DNA of 64,000 nt from Streptobacillus felis (lineage in GTDB: Bacteria > Fusobacteriota > Fusobacteriia > Fusobacteriales > Leptotrichiaceae): NCBI RefSeq assembly GCF_001559775.1, contig NZ_LOHX01000073.1, positions 34,436 to 98,435 on the forward strand, in the 5' to 3' direction. The notes under the pieces were generated by a model that ran no database searches, was not told the DNA's origin, and worked only from the letters and a program-made list of their open reading frames with translations. Each line of letters opens with the position of its first letter. Within the stretch, counting starts at the first letter, position 1. Positions 1 to 7,538 of the stretch are shown here, in pieces. The position numbers and the translations under genes were made by a program.

Positions 1-1
1 A

Positions 2-2116
2 GATAATGAAACAAGAAGAGCTCAATATAACTGTGATATTACATATGGTACTAATAATGAGTTTGGATTTGATTATTTAAGAGATAACATGGTACATGAT
101 CCTAGTGAAAAAGTTCAAAGAGAACATAATTATGCTATAGTTGATGAAATAGATTCAATTTTAATAGATGAAGCAAGAACACCTTTAATTATTTCAGGTC
201 CTGCAGAAGAAACTACACATTTATATGATGTATTTGCAAATGTTGTTTTACAATTAAAAAGAAGTTTTAAAACTGAAGAAATTAAAGATAAAAAGAATAC
301 TGTAATACCTGATGAAAATTGGGAAGATTATGAAGTAGATGAAAAAGCTAAAACAGTTACAATTACTGATAAAGGTATAAAAAATGTTGAAAAAATACTA
401 AAAATAGATAATCTTTATTCACCTCAATACGTTGAATTAACACATTATTTATCACAGGCTTTAAAAGCTAAAGAGTTATTCAAGAAAGATAGAGATTATA
501 TTATAAATGAAAAAGATGAAGTAATTATAGTTGATGAATTTACAGGAAGATTAATGGATGGAAGAAGATATTCTGATGGATTACATCAAGCTATAGAAGC
601 TAAAGAACATTTAAAAGTTGCTGGTGAAAATCAAACTCTTGCAACTATAACATTACAAAATTACTTTAGAATGTATGAAAAATTATCAGGGATGACTGGT
701 ACAGCAAAAACAGAAGAAGAAGAATTTAAACAAATTTATAAATTAGGTGTAGTAGTAGTACCTACAAATAGACCTGTACAAAGAAAAGATTTACCAGATG
801 TTATATATCAAACTACTAGAGCTAAATATAGAGCAATAGTTAATAAAATTATTGAATTATTTGAAAAAGGTCAACCAGTTCTTGTTGGTACTGCATCAAT
901 AGAACATTCTGAATTATTATCTTCTTATTTAACTAAAGCTAGAATACCTCATGAAGTTTTAAATGCTAAATATCATGAAAGAGAAGCGGATATTGTTGCA
1001 CAAGCTGGAAGATATAAAACAGTTACGATAGCTACTAATATGGCAGGACGTGGAACAGATATTAAATTAGGAGGAGATCCAGATTCATTAGCTGTTAAAG
1101 TTGCTGAACGTGGTACACCAGAATATTATGAAGCATTCAAAACATATGAAAAAGAATGTTTAGAAAATAAAAAGAAAGTTCTTGAAGCTGGAGGATTATT
1201 TATCTTAGGTACTGAAAGACATGAAAGCCGTAGAATTGATAATCAGTTAAGAGGAAGAGCTGGTCGTCAAGGAGATCCAGGAGTATCAGAATTTTATCTT
1301 TCATTAGAAGATGATCTTATGAGATTATTTGGTGGAGATAGATTAAAATCAATGATGAAGGCTTTAAATATACCTGAAGAAGAAGACATTAGACATAAGA
1401 GAATATCTAAAGCTGTTGAAAATGCACAAAAGAGAATAGAAAGTAGAAACTTCTCTATAAGAAAAAGTTTAATAGAATATGATGATGTAAATAATAAACA
1501 AAGAGAAGTTATATATAAACAAAGAGACCAAGTTTTATACAATGAGGAATTAAGAGAGTTAATATATGATATGATAGATAATACTGTAGTTTCAACTGTA
1601 AACGAAACTTTATCTCCAAATAAAAATGAATGGGATTTTGAAAATTTAAGTTCTAAAATTTATGAAATTTATGGTGTAGAATTACCAGAATCAGTAAAAA
1701 GTGCTAATAAAATTGAAGAAATTTATGATATCTTATACAACAGTGTTAAAGAAAAATATGATGATAAAGTTTTAGAAATAGGAGAAGAACAATTTTCTAA
1801 AATTGAAAGATATATTATGCTTGAAGTTCTAGATCAAAAATGGAGACAAAATCTTAAAGATTTAACTGAATTAAGAGAAGGTATAAATTTACAATCATAT
1901 GGGCAAAAAAATCCAGTAAATGAATATAAAATTGCAAGTACAGATGTTTATAATGATATGATAGATGGAATAAACAGAGAAACTACATCTTTCTTAATGA
2001 AATTAAAATTAAATGTTCCTGAAGAATTAACTACTGTAAATGAAGAAGTTATTGAGACAGTTGATGAAGAAACTGAATTTGTAAGTAGAAGAGAAAGAAT
2101 GGAAGAAAATGAATAA
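2..2116 (+). CDS. secA: Preprotein translocase ATPase SecA (5' end cut off by the window)
   Basis: Motor ATPase that drives unfolded preproteins through the SecYEG channel. The frame is open from base 2, upstream of the first ATG at 89, and reads NEFGFDYLRDNM, the conserved SecA motor region, so roughly the first 160 residues lie outside the window. Visible in order: the remainder of NBD1 with IDEARTPLIISG, the preprotein cross-linking domain, NBD2 with TNMAGRGTDIKLGG and GRAGRQGDPG, and the helical scaffold and wing domains. The protein ends in an acidic and arginine-rich tail (RRERMEENE) without the C-terminal CxCx(8)C[HC] zinc motif that many SecA proteins carry for SecB and ribosome contact. 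A strong hairpin terminator follows directly. Identification is certain. Confidence 0.97.
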   Translation, partial: DNETRRAQYNCDITYGTNNEFGFDYLRDNMVHDPSEKVQREHNYAIVDEIDSILIDEARTPLIISGPAEETTHLYDVFANVVLQLKRSFKTEEIKDKKNTVIPDENWEDYEVDEKAKTVTITDKGIKNVEKILKIDNLYSPQYVELTHYLSQALKAKELFKKDRDYIINEKDEVIIVDEFTGRLMDGRRYSDGLHQAIEAKEHLKVAGENQTLATITLQNYFRMYEKLSGMTGTAKTEEEEFKQIYKLGVVVVPTNRPVQRKDLPDVIYQTTRAKYRAIVNKIIELFEKGQPVLVGTASIEHSELLSSYLTKARIPHEVLNAKYHEREADIVAQAGRYKTVTIATNMAGRGTDIKLGGDPDSLAVKVAERGTPEYYEAFKTYEKECLENKKKVLEAGGLFILGTERHESRRIDNQLRGRAGRQGDPGVSEFYLSLEDDLMRLFGGDRLKSMMKALNIPEEEDIRHKRISKAVENAQKRIESRNFSIRKSLIEYDDVNNKQREVIYKQRDQVLYNEELRELIYDMIDNTVVSTVNETLSPNKNEWDFENLSSKIYEIYGVELPESVKSANKIEEIYDILYNSVKEKYDDKVLEIGEEQFSKIERYIMLEVLDQKWRQNLKDLTELREGINLQSYGQKNPVNEYKIASTDVYNDMIDGINRETTSFLMKLKLNVPEELTTVNEEVIETVDEETEFVSRRERMEENE

Positions 2117-2121
2117 AAATT

Positions 2122-2157
2122 AAAAAGAGAATTTTTTATAAATTCTCTTTTTACTTA
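2122..2157 (+). terminator. Intrinsic terminator after secA
   Basis: A 12 bp perfect inverted repeat (2122-2133 with 2141-2152) starts 6 bases after the secA stop, and its 3' arm runs into a T-rich tract. It should end the secA transcript. Confidence 0.8.
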
Positions 2158-2169
2158 AGGATGTGAATT

Positions 2170-2787
2170 ATGTTAAATAAAATAGTAAAAATAGAGGATA
2201 TATTTGAAGTACTTTATGATAATCTATATATAAAAAACGAAGAATTGATTTTAAATAATGAAAAAATATTTAATACAATATTTGAAGACAAATCTTTAAA
2301 ATTAAAGAAATTAGCAAAAATAAAATTTGAAATGAAAAAATATTTTTATAATTTACAGTTTATAAAAATTAAAAAAAGCTTTGATAATGAAAATAAAAAC
2401 ATGACGTATAATGTAGATACATTATCTAGATTAGAAATTACAAAGGCAACAAATGAATTAAATAAAGAAAACATGTTTGATTATAAAAATATTATTATAC
2501 ATTCTGATGTATTATCAAATTTACAAAATCACTTAATATGTGAAAAAGGTTGTCCATTAAATTCATCTAAAGTAGAAGAAGAATTAAGAATGAAGATAAT
2601 AATTAATAACGATATAACGATAAATGAAAAAAATGAGTATATTTCTTATGTAATGTCTGATAAAATTTTTGCCATTAATGTTGAACTTGAAAATGTTGAA
2701 AATGATGAAAGTGCTACTACAAAAATAAAATATTATTTTGAAGTTATTGATAAAAATAATATCATAAGAATAGTTACAAATAATTAG
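2170..2787 (+). CDS. Orphan protein with a phage HK97-type capsid-like C-terminal half
   Basis: 205 aa with no signal peptide or membrane segment. The N-terminal 80 residues are lysine-rich and I do not recognise them. Residues about 85-170 follow the layout of the C-terminal region of a class of phage major capsid proteins: a helix resembling 'alidA.aklGD', then IIIHSDVLSNLQ (108-119; capsids have 'iamHS.vy..L'), a loop, then a beta segment KIIINNDI (142-149; capsids have 'GkrVIvDD'), then YISYVMSDKIFAI (158-170; capsids have 'YetYlfg.gAi'). No other phage gene is nearby. It sits alone between the secA terminator and the methionine transporter promoter, with a weak ribosome site (aaggatgtga). 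It could be a domesticated or decaying capsid-derived protein. Similarity is judged by eye only. Confidence 0.45.
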   Translation: MLNKIVKIEDIFEVLYDNLYIKNEELILNNEKIFNTIFEDKSLKLKKLAKIKFEMKKYFYNLQFIKIKKSFDNENKNMTYNVDTLSRLEITKATNELNKENMFDYKNIIIHSDVLSNLQNHLICEKGCPLNSSKVEEELRMKIIINNDITINEKNEYISYVMSDKIFAINVELENVENDESATTKIKYYFEVIDKNNIIRIVTNN

Positions 2788-2804
2788 AAAAATGTAAAAA
2801 TTAC

Positions 2805-2833
2805 TTGTAATTTATCTTAAATTATGTTATTAT
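2805..2833 (+). promoter_or_regulatory. Sigma-70-type promoter of the metNIQ leader
   Basis: TTGTAA at 2805-2810, a 17 bp spacer, and TATTAT at 2828-2833. Predicted transcription start is near 2840, just ahead of the leader ORF ribosome binding site. Confidence 0.6.
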
Positions 2834-2862
2834 AACTTAATAAATATTTTTGGAGGAAAAAA

Positions 2863-2913
2863 ATGATAAATATTGTAGTTATATTAAAAAAAAAGATGAT
2901 GCACATGTATTAA
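2863..2913 (+). CDS. Candidate methionine leader peptide of metNIQ
   Basis: A 16-codon ORF encoding MINIVVILKKKMMHMY. It has a textbook ribosome binding site (GGAGG at 2852-2856, 6 nt before the ATG). Besides the initiator, three of its last five codons are Met (codons 12, 13 and 15, at 2896-2901 and 2905-2907), and it lies directly in front of a methionine ABC transporter. The ORF overlaps the 5' arms of two RNA stems in the leader and is followed by an intrinsic terminator. This is the arrangement of amino-acid leader peptides such as trpL or hisL, where ribosome stalling at the cognate codons selects an antiterminator. The peptide itself would have no other function. Support is sequence logic only. 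Confidence 0.65.
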   Translation: MINIVVILKKKMMHMY

Positions 2914-3001
2914 AAGCTTGTATCTTTGGGTACAAGCAATTTGTGTTTGTGCCTCTAATGTAACTACATAAGTCAGGCACTAAAGCCTGGCTTTTTATTT
3001 T
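2874..3001 (+). promoter_or_regulatory. metNIQ attenuator: nested stems, antiterminator and intrinsic terminator
   Basis: P1: 2874-2885 pairs with 2957-2968 (12 bp, one G-U). P2: 2901-2905 (gcaca) pairs with 2948-2952 (tgtgc). P3: 2916-2924 pairs with 2929-2937 (9 bp). Terminator: 2971-2978 pairs with 2985-2992 (8 bp, GC-rich), followed by ctttttatttt. The segment gtgcct (2949-2954), half of it in P2, is exactly complementary to aggcac (2975-2980) in the terminator's 5' arm, so P2 and an antiterminator exclude each other. A ribosome stalled on the Met codons of the leader ORF (2896-2907) would hold the P2 5' arm and favour antitermination. Completed translation would let P1/P2 and the terminator form. 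It does not match the S-box, SMK or T-box consensus motifs. Confidence 0.65.
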
Positions 3002-3012
3002 AAGGAGGAAAT

Positions 3013-3990
3013 ATGCCATACTTAAGTATAGAAAAATTGACCAAAAAATTTGATGAAAAAATTGCAGTAAATTCTGTAAATTTAGAAATATCAAAAGGTG
3101 AAATATTTGGTATTATAGGTTTATCAGGTGCTGGAAAGTCTACTTTAATAAGAATGATTAATAAATTAGATAAACCAACAACTGGTACAATTAAACATGA
3201 AGATAAGGATATTTTTCTATTAAATGATAAGGAAACTAGAGAATATAGAAAGAAAACATCAATGATTTTTCAAAGCTTTAATTTATTATCTTCAAGAACG
3301 GTTTTTGAAAATGTATCTTTACCTTTAGAAATTTCTAAAGTATCAAAAAGTGAAATAAATGAAAAAGTAAATCAACTTTTATCTTTAGTTGGTCTTGATA
3401 AATTTAAAAATGAATATGTTAATAATTTAAGTGGAGGTCAAAAACAAAGAGTTGCAATTGCAAGAGCACTTTCTACAGACCCTGAGATTTTACTTTCAGA
3501 TGAGTCAACTTCTAGTTTAGATCCCATTACTTCAAATTCTATATTAGAATTATTAAAAGATATAAATGTTAAGTTGGGTATTACAATAATTTTAATTACA
3601 CACCAAATGGAAGTAATTAAGAAAATTTGTGATAGAGTTGCAGTAATGAAGGATGGAGAAGTTATTGAAGTTTCAACTGTAAAGGATTTATTCTTAAATC
3701 CTAAAACTAAATTTTCTAAAGAATTAATTAGTGATTTAAAAATTGAAGTTCAAACTGGTAAAGCAAATACTTTAAATTTATTTTTTGATGGTGACCAAGC
3801 TGATAAACCATATGTTTCTGAATTAACAAGAGAATTTAATATAGATATTAATATTTTTGGTGGATCTATAGATACTTTAGCAAGTGGAGTAAAAGTAGGA
3901 CACTTAAATGTTGGAATTGAAACAGATAATATTGAAGAAGTAATTTCATGGTTAGAAAAAGAAGGTATTAAAGTTGAGGTGGTTAAATAA
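3013..3990 (+). CDS. metN: Methionine ABC transporter, ATP-binding protein MetN
   Basis: Cytoplasmic ATPase of the D/L-methionine importer MetNIQ, 325 aa. Walker A GLSGAGKST is at 36-44, the Q-loop (FQSFNLL) near 86-92, the signature LSGGQKQR at 139-146, Walker B ILLSDE at 159-164 and the switch His at 197. The C-terminal 85 residues fit the NIL/ACT-type domain by which MetN proteins sense methionine (trans-inhibition). The usual DEATSALD after Walker B is DESTSSLD here. The start is preceded by taaggaggaaat. The gene's stop overlaps the metI ATG by one base, so the two are translationally coupled. The upstream attenuator and its Met-rich leader ORF support methionine as the substrate. Confidence 0.93.
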   Translation: MPYLSIEKLTKKFDEKIAVNSVNLEISKGEIFGIIGLSGAGKSTLIRMINKLDKPTTGTIKHEDKDIFLLNDKETREYRKKTSMIFQSFNLLSSRTVFENVSLPLEISKVSKSEINEKVNQLLSLVGLDKFKNEYVNNLSGGQKQRVAIARALSTDPEILLSDESTSSLDPITSNSILELLKDINVKLGITIILITHQMEVIKKICDRVAVMKDGEVIEVSTVKDLFLNPKTKFSKELISDLKIEVQTGKANTLNLFFDGDQADKPYVSELTREFNIDINIFGGSIDTLASGVKVGHLNVGIETDNIEEVISWLEKEGIKVEVVK

Positions 3991-4634
3991 TGATAATTAA
4001 AGCAATATTAGAAACACTATATATGATATTTATTTCTATAATTATAGCAAGTATCATTGGTTTACCATTAGGTATATTACTTTCTATAACAAAAGAAGGT
4101 TCTATATCTGAAAATAAAACATTAAATAAAATTCTTGATTTATTTATTGTTAATATTACAAGATCAATACCTTTTGTAATACTTATAGTTTTATTAATAC
4201 CATTATCTAGATTTATTGTTGGAAAATCATATGGAACTACTGCTTTTATTATTCCACTTTCTATTGGTACTGCTCCATTTGTAGCAAGAATAATAGAAAA
4301 TTCATTAAATGAAGTAAGTTATGGTTTAATAGAAGCTGCTATTTCAATGGGAGCAACTAATAAAGATATTGTATTTAAGGTATTAATACCTGAATCAATA
4401 CCTTCTATTATTAATGGTCTTACACTTACACTAATATCTTTAGTTGGTTTTTCAGCTATTGCAGGAATTATTGGTGGAGGAGGGTTAGGGAACCTAGCTG
4501 TTATAGAAGGATTCCAAAGAGGTAATTATAAGTTAATGTATTTATCAACATTTATATTGATAATTATTGTTCAAATAATACAATTTATTGGAACAAAAAT
4601 AGTAAAATTTATTGAAAAGAAAAGAGGTAGGTAG
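3990..4634 (+). CDS. metI: Methionine ABC transporter, permease MetI
   Basis: Inner-membrane permease of MetNIQ, 214 aa with about five hydrophobic segments. The EAA-type coupling loop is visible as EAAISMGATNKDIVFKVLIP (near residues 115-134), followed by the MetI-typical run SLVGFSAIAGIIGGGGLG. It begins on the last base of the metN stop codon (TAATG) and ends directly against the metQ start (TAGATG), so the three genes form one tightly coupled operon. Confidence 0.93.
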   Translation: MIIKAILETLYMIFISIIIASIIGLPLGILLSITKEGSISENKTLNKILDLFIVNITRSIPFVILIVLLIPLSRFIVGKSYGTTAFIIPLSIGTAPFVARIIENSLNEVSYGLIEAAISMGATNKDIVFKVLIPESIPSIINGLTLTLISLVGFSAIAGIIGGGGLGNLAVIEGFQRGNYKLMYLSTFILIIIVQIIQFIGTKIVKFIEKKRGR

Positions 4635-5429
4635 ATGTTTAAAAAATTATTATTTTTATTTTTAACATTTGTTGCAATTTCATGTACTGGAGGTAAAAGT
4701 ACTGATGCAGAAACACAAAAATTAGTATTAGGAGTTTCTCCTATTCCACATCAAGAAATCGTGGAATTTGTAAAAGAAGATTTAAAAGATGAAGGGATAG
4801 ATTTAGAAATAGTTGTATTTAATGACTATGTTCAACCAAATATCTCATTAAAAGATGGAAGTATAGATGCTAACTATTTCCAACATGTACCATATATGGA
4901 ATCATTTGGTAAAGAAAATAACATAGAAATGGTAAGTGCTGGTGGAATACATTTAGAGCCATTAAAAGCATATTCAGAATCTATTAAAGATATAAACGAA
5001 ATACAAGATGGTTCAGGAGTATTAATACCTAATGATCCTACAAATAGAGGGAGAGCTTTATTATTATTAGATGAGGTAGGATTAATTAAATTATCAAGTA
5101 GAGATAAATTAGATGCTGATGTATCTGATATAGTTGAAAATTCTAAAAACTTAGTAATTACAAGTTTAAATTCTGAGCAAATAGCTCCAAGATTATCAGA
5201 AGTTGCTTTAGCAGTTATTAATACTAATAATGCATTAGCAGCTGGTGTTACAAAAGAAAAAGCAGTAATAGTTGAAGGAAAAGACTCTCCATATGTAAAT
5301 ATAATAACTGTATTAAAAGGTAACGAAAATGATGAAAGAGTACAAAAATTAGTTAAAGTATTACAAAGCGATAAAGTTAAACAATTTATAGCTGAAAAAT
5401 ATAATGGAGAAGTAGAAGTTGGATTCTAA
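4635..5429 (+). CDS. metQ: Methionine-binding lipoprotein MetQ
   Basis: Substrate-binding lipoprotein of MetNIQ, 264 aa. The N-terminus MFKKLLFLFLTFVAISC is a lipoprotein signal with the modified Cys at 17. The mature part follows the NlpA/MetQ family: LVLGVSPIPHQEIVEFVK, the VFNDYVQPN segment, then DANYFQHVPYM, which is the family's ligand-pocket region. The ATG abuts the metI stop. A terminator hairpin follows 4 bases after the stop and closes the operon. The family also contains binders of other amino acids, but operon structure and the leader favour methionine. Confidence 0.92.
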   Translation: MFKKLLFLFLTFVAISCTGGKSTDAETQKLVLGVSPIPHQEIVEFVKEDLKDEGIDLEIVVFNDYVQPNISLKDGSIDANYFQHVPYMESFGKENNIEMVSAGGIHLEPLKAYSESIKDINEIQDGSGVLIPNDPTNRGRALLLLDEVGLIKLSSRDKLDADVSDIVENSKNLVITSLNSEQIAPRLSEVALAVINTNNALAAGVTKEKAVIVEGKDSPYVNIITVLKGNENDERVQKLVKVLQSDKVKQFIAEKYNGEVEVGF

Positions 5430-5433
5430 TTAG

Positions 5434-5460
5434 ACTGCATCAAATGATGCAGTTTTTTTT
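5434..5460 (+). terminator. Intrinsic terminator of metNIQ
   Basis: Perfect 8 bp stem (5434-5441 with 5446-5453) with an aaat loop and a run of eight T. Confidence 0.88.
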
Positions 5461-5476
5461 AAAAGGAGGAAAAGTA

Positions 5477-6307
5477 ATGAAAAGAATTATTTTATTATTC
5501 ACGTTAATTATTTCAGCAATAACTTTTGCTGAAATTAAAAGCGATAAAATTGAAATAAAAAATGGGTACTATACTATACCTGCAATATATACATATAATA
5601 CTGATTCTAAAAATTCACCCTTAGTAATAATGATACATGGAACAGCATCTAATAAAGATGAAGTAAATGGTACCTATATTAAAATGGCAGATTCATTAGC
5701 TAAAAATAATATATCTAGTATAAGATTTGATTTTAATGGTACAGGAGATTCGAAAGTAAATTATTTACACTATACACTTACTTCAGCTACAAGTGATGTA
5801 AAAAAAGTTATAGAATTTTCTAAAAAATTAACTACAGGTAAATTAGGGTTATTAGGTTGGTCACAAGGTGGAACTATAGCTCTATTAAGTGGAGATGACC
5901 AAAATATAAATTCAATTTCTACTTGGGCGGGTGCTCTTAATATGTTTAATGAAAATAGAATTAAAGAATATGAAGAATCTAAAGAAAATGGATATTTTAT
6001 TAATGAATTTTCATGGAGAAGTCCACTTAAATTTTCACATCAATGGTATAGTGAAGTTAAAAATCTAGATATAGTTTCAGAAATAAAAGAGATAAAAGCG
6101 CCAATTTATGCAGTATCGGGCTTAGATGATGATGTTGTAAATCCTAGTGATGCAGACTTTATTGTAAAAACATCTAAAAATACATTATCACGTGTTGAGA
6201 AAATAGAAAATGCAGATCATATTTTTTATACTTTTGATCCTATAAAGTCAAAAATAGATATATTAATTCAAAAAACAACCAATTGGTTCATAGAAACACT
6301 TAAATAG
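5477..6307 (+). CDS. Secreted alpha/beta hydrolase
   Basis: 276 aa exported hydrolase of the serine alpha/beta-hydrolase fold. MKRIILLFTLIISAITFA is a signal peptide. IHGTASNKDE near residue 53 is the oxyanion-loop region, GWSQGG near 129-134 holds the nucleophile serine, GLDDDVV near 217 gives the acid and ADHIF near 248 the catalytic His. The closest functional classes are esterases and acyl-peptidases; the substrate cannot be read from the sequence. I chose the ATG at 5477 because aaaggagga sits just ahead of it. An in-frame ATG at 5444 lies inside the metQ terminator. No obvious own promoter is seen, so expression may be read-through from metNIQ. Confidence 0.8.
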   Translation: MKRIILLFTLIISAITFAEIKSDKIEIKNGYYTIPAIYTYNTDSKNSPLVIMIHGTASNKDEVNGTYIKMADSLAKNNISSIRFDFNGTGDSKVNYLHYTLTSATSDVKKVIEFSKKLTTGKLGLLGWSQGGTIALLSGDDQNINSISTWAGALNMFNENRIKEYEESKENGYFINEFSWRSPLKFSHQWYSEVKNLDIVSEIKEIKAPIYAVSGLDDDVVNPSDADFIVKTSKNTLSRVEKIENADHIFYTFDPIKSKIDILIQKTTNWFIETLK

Positions 6308-6335
6308 TATTTATTTATAGCATTAAATATGTTTA

Positions 6336-6369
6336 GACTAAGGCAATTTAAATTGACTTAGTCTTTTTT
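6336..6369 (+). terminator. Intrinsic terminator after the hydrolase gene
   Basis: A 14 bp stem with one mismatch (6336-6349 with 6350-6363) followed by six T. Its 3' arm contains the -35 box of the next gene. Confidence 0.8.
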
Positions 6370-6381
6370 GTTTAGTATAAT
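6353..6381 (+). promoter_or_regulatory. Promoter of the permease-mltG-SpoIID-tilS-ftsH cluster
   Basis: TTGACT (6353-6358), a 17 bp spacer and TATAAT (6376-6381): near-consensus. The -35 lies inside the preceding terminator hairpin. Confidence 0.75.
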
Positions 6382-6416
6382 TAATATATATAAATAGAAG
6401 TAGAAAGAGAGAAAAT

Positions 6417-7520
6417 ATGGATAATAAAAATGAATTTAGTTTAAAAAGGTTTTTACCTTTAATTTATATGATAACAGTACTTCTGATAGCTTTAATTTCT
6501 TTTAAAGTTTCAATGTATTTATTTCCTTTTGTAATTTCACTAATTGTTGTTACAGTTACTAGAAAGCCTGTGCATTATCTTGTTAATAAATTAAATTTTA
6601 ATGTTAAAATTGCAAATGCTATAGTAATATTGTTATTTTACTTAATAATACCAATAATATTAGTATTGCTAATTATTAGATCATATAACGAAATATATAA
6701 TTTTTCTAATTGGTTAATTAAAAATGTAGATACTTTTAAAGATATCACAGCACACTTAACAGAGAAATTTAATATTTTTGAAAAAGTATTGCCGCCAGTT
6801 GCAATTACTTCTATAAAAAATCTATTAGGAACTTTAATAGGGAAAATAACTAATTTAGGATTCATTATTGCCAATTACTTACTATCTGTTACATTGAAAT
6901 TGCCTGTAATATTTGTATATGTTGTAATCACTATTAGTGCGACATTCTTAATGGCTGCTGATTTAGAAATGGTTAATAATTTTTTTGAAAAACAATTTCC
7001 TAAAAGTTGGATAGAAAAGTTCAAACAAATTAGAGTTGATGTTGTAGATGTTGCATTTAAATATTTGAAGGCTCAATTAATATTGATTTCATTATGTTTT
7101 ATAGAATTGGTAATAGGTCTAAGTATAATAAACATTTTTGTAAGTCCTATTAATTATGTATTTATTGTTTCTATTGCCATTGCTTTATTTGATGCTTTAC
7201 CAATATTAGGAGCTGGAGGTATTTTAATACCTTGGACTATTTATTGTTTCTCAACAGGTAAATATATTTTAGGTCTATCAATTTTAATTCTTTATGTATA
7301 CATTACAGTTACACGTATGACTTTAGAACCTCGTATTTTAAGTAAAAATTTAAGTGTTAATCCACTTTTATCATTACTTTCATTATTTGTTGGATTTAAG
7401 ATATTTGGTGTTGTAGGATTTTTATTTGGTCCTATATTATTGACAATAATGACTATTTTATTTAAAGAAGAAATCAATAAAGGCTTCTTTAAAATATTAG
7501 CTGGAGAATTTGTAGAATAA
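6417..7520 (+). CDS. AI-2E/PerM-family membrane permease
   Basis: 367 aa polytopic inner-membrane protein with about eight hydrophobic segments. Layout matches the AI-2E (PerM/YhhT/YdiK) family: paired N-terminal segments, a soluble stretch (about 90-150), then clustered C-terminal segments with DALPILGAGGILIPW and the terminal GFLFGPILL run that is characteristic of the family. Members include Na+/H+ antiporters and AI-2-related exporters, so the substrate here is open. It is first in a co-directional set with mltG 18 bp downstream, and it has a strong promoter of its own. Confidence 0.82.
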   Translation: MDNKNEFSLKRFLPLIYMITVLLIALISFKVSMYLFPFVISLIVVTVTRKPVHYLVNKLNFNVKIANAIVILLFYLIIPIILVLLIIRSYNEIYNFSNWLIKNVDTFKDITAHLTEKFNIFEKVLPPVAITSIKNLLGTLIGKITNLGFIIANYLLSVTLKLPVIFVYVVITISATFLMAADLEMVNNFFEKQFPKSWIEKFKQIRVDVVDVAFKYLKAQLILISLCFIELVIGLSIINIFVSPINYVFIVSIAIALFDALPILGAGGILIPWTIYCFSTGKYILGLSILILYVYITVTRMTLEPRILSKNLSVNPLLSLLSLFVGFKIFGVVGFLFGPILLTIMTILFKEEINKGFFKILAGEFVE

Positions 7521-7538
7521 AAAAATTAAAGGAGAAAA

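Noticed and set aside
2874..2968. S-box, SMK-box or T-box riboswitch ahead of metN
   Set aside because: The S-box core (gaaacc...ggcaacc style segments), the SMK Shine-Dalgarno-sequestering motif and the T-box agggtggnaccgcg are all absent; the Met-rich leader ORF explains the stems better. An unknown aptamer is not excluded.
5444..5476. Longer N-terminus for the secreted hydrolase from ATG 5444
   Set aside because: It lies within the metQ terminator hairpin and would destroy the signal peptide; aaaggagga supports 5477.
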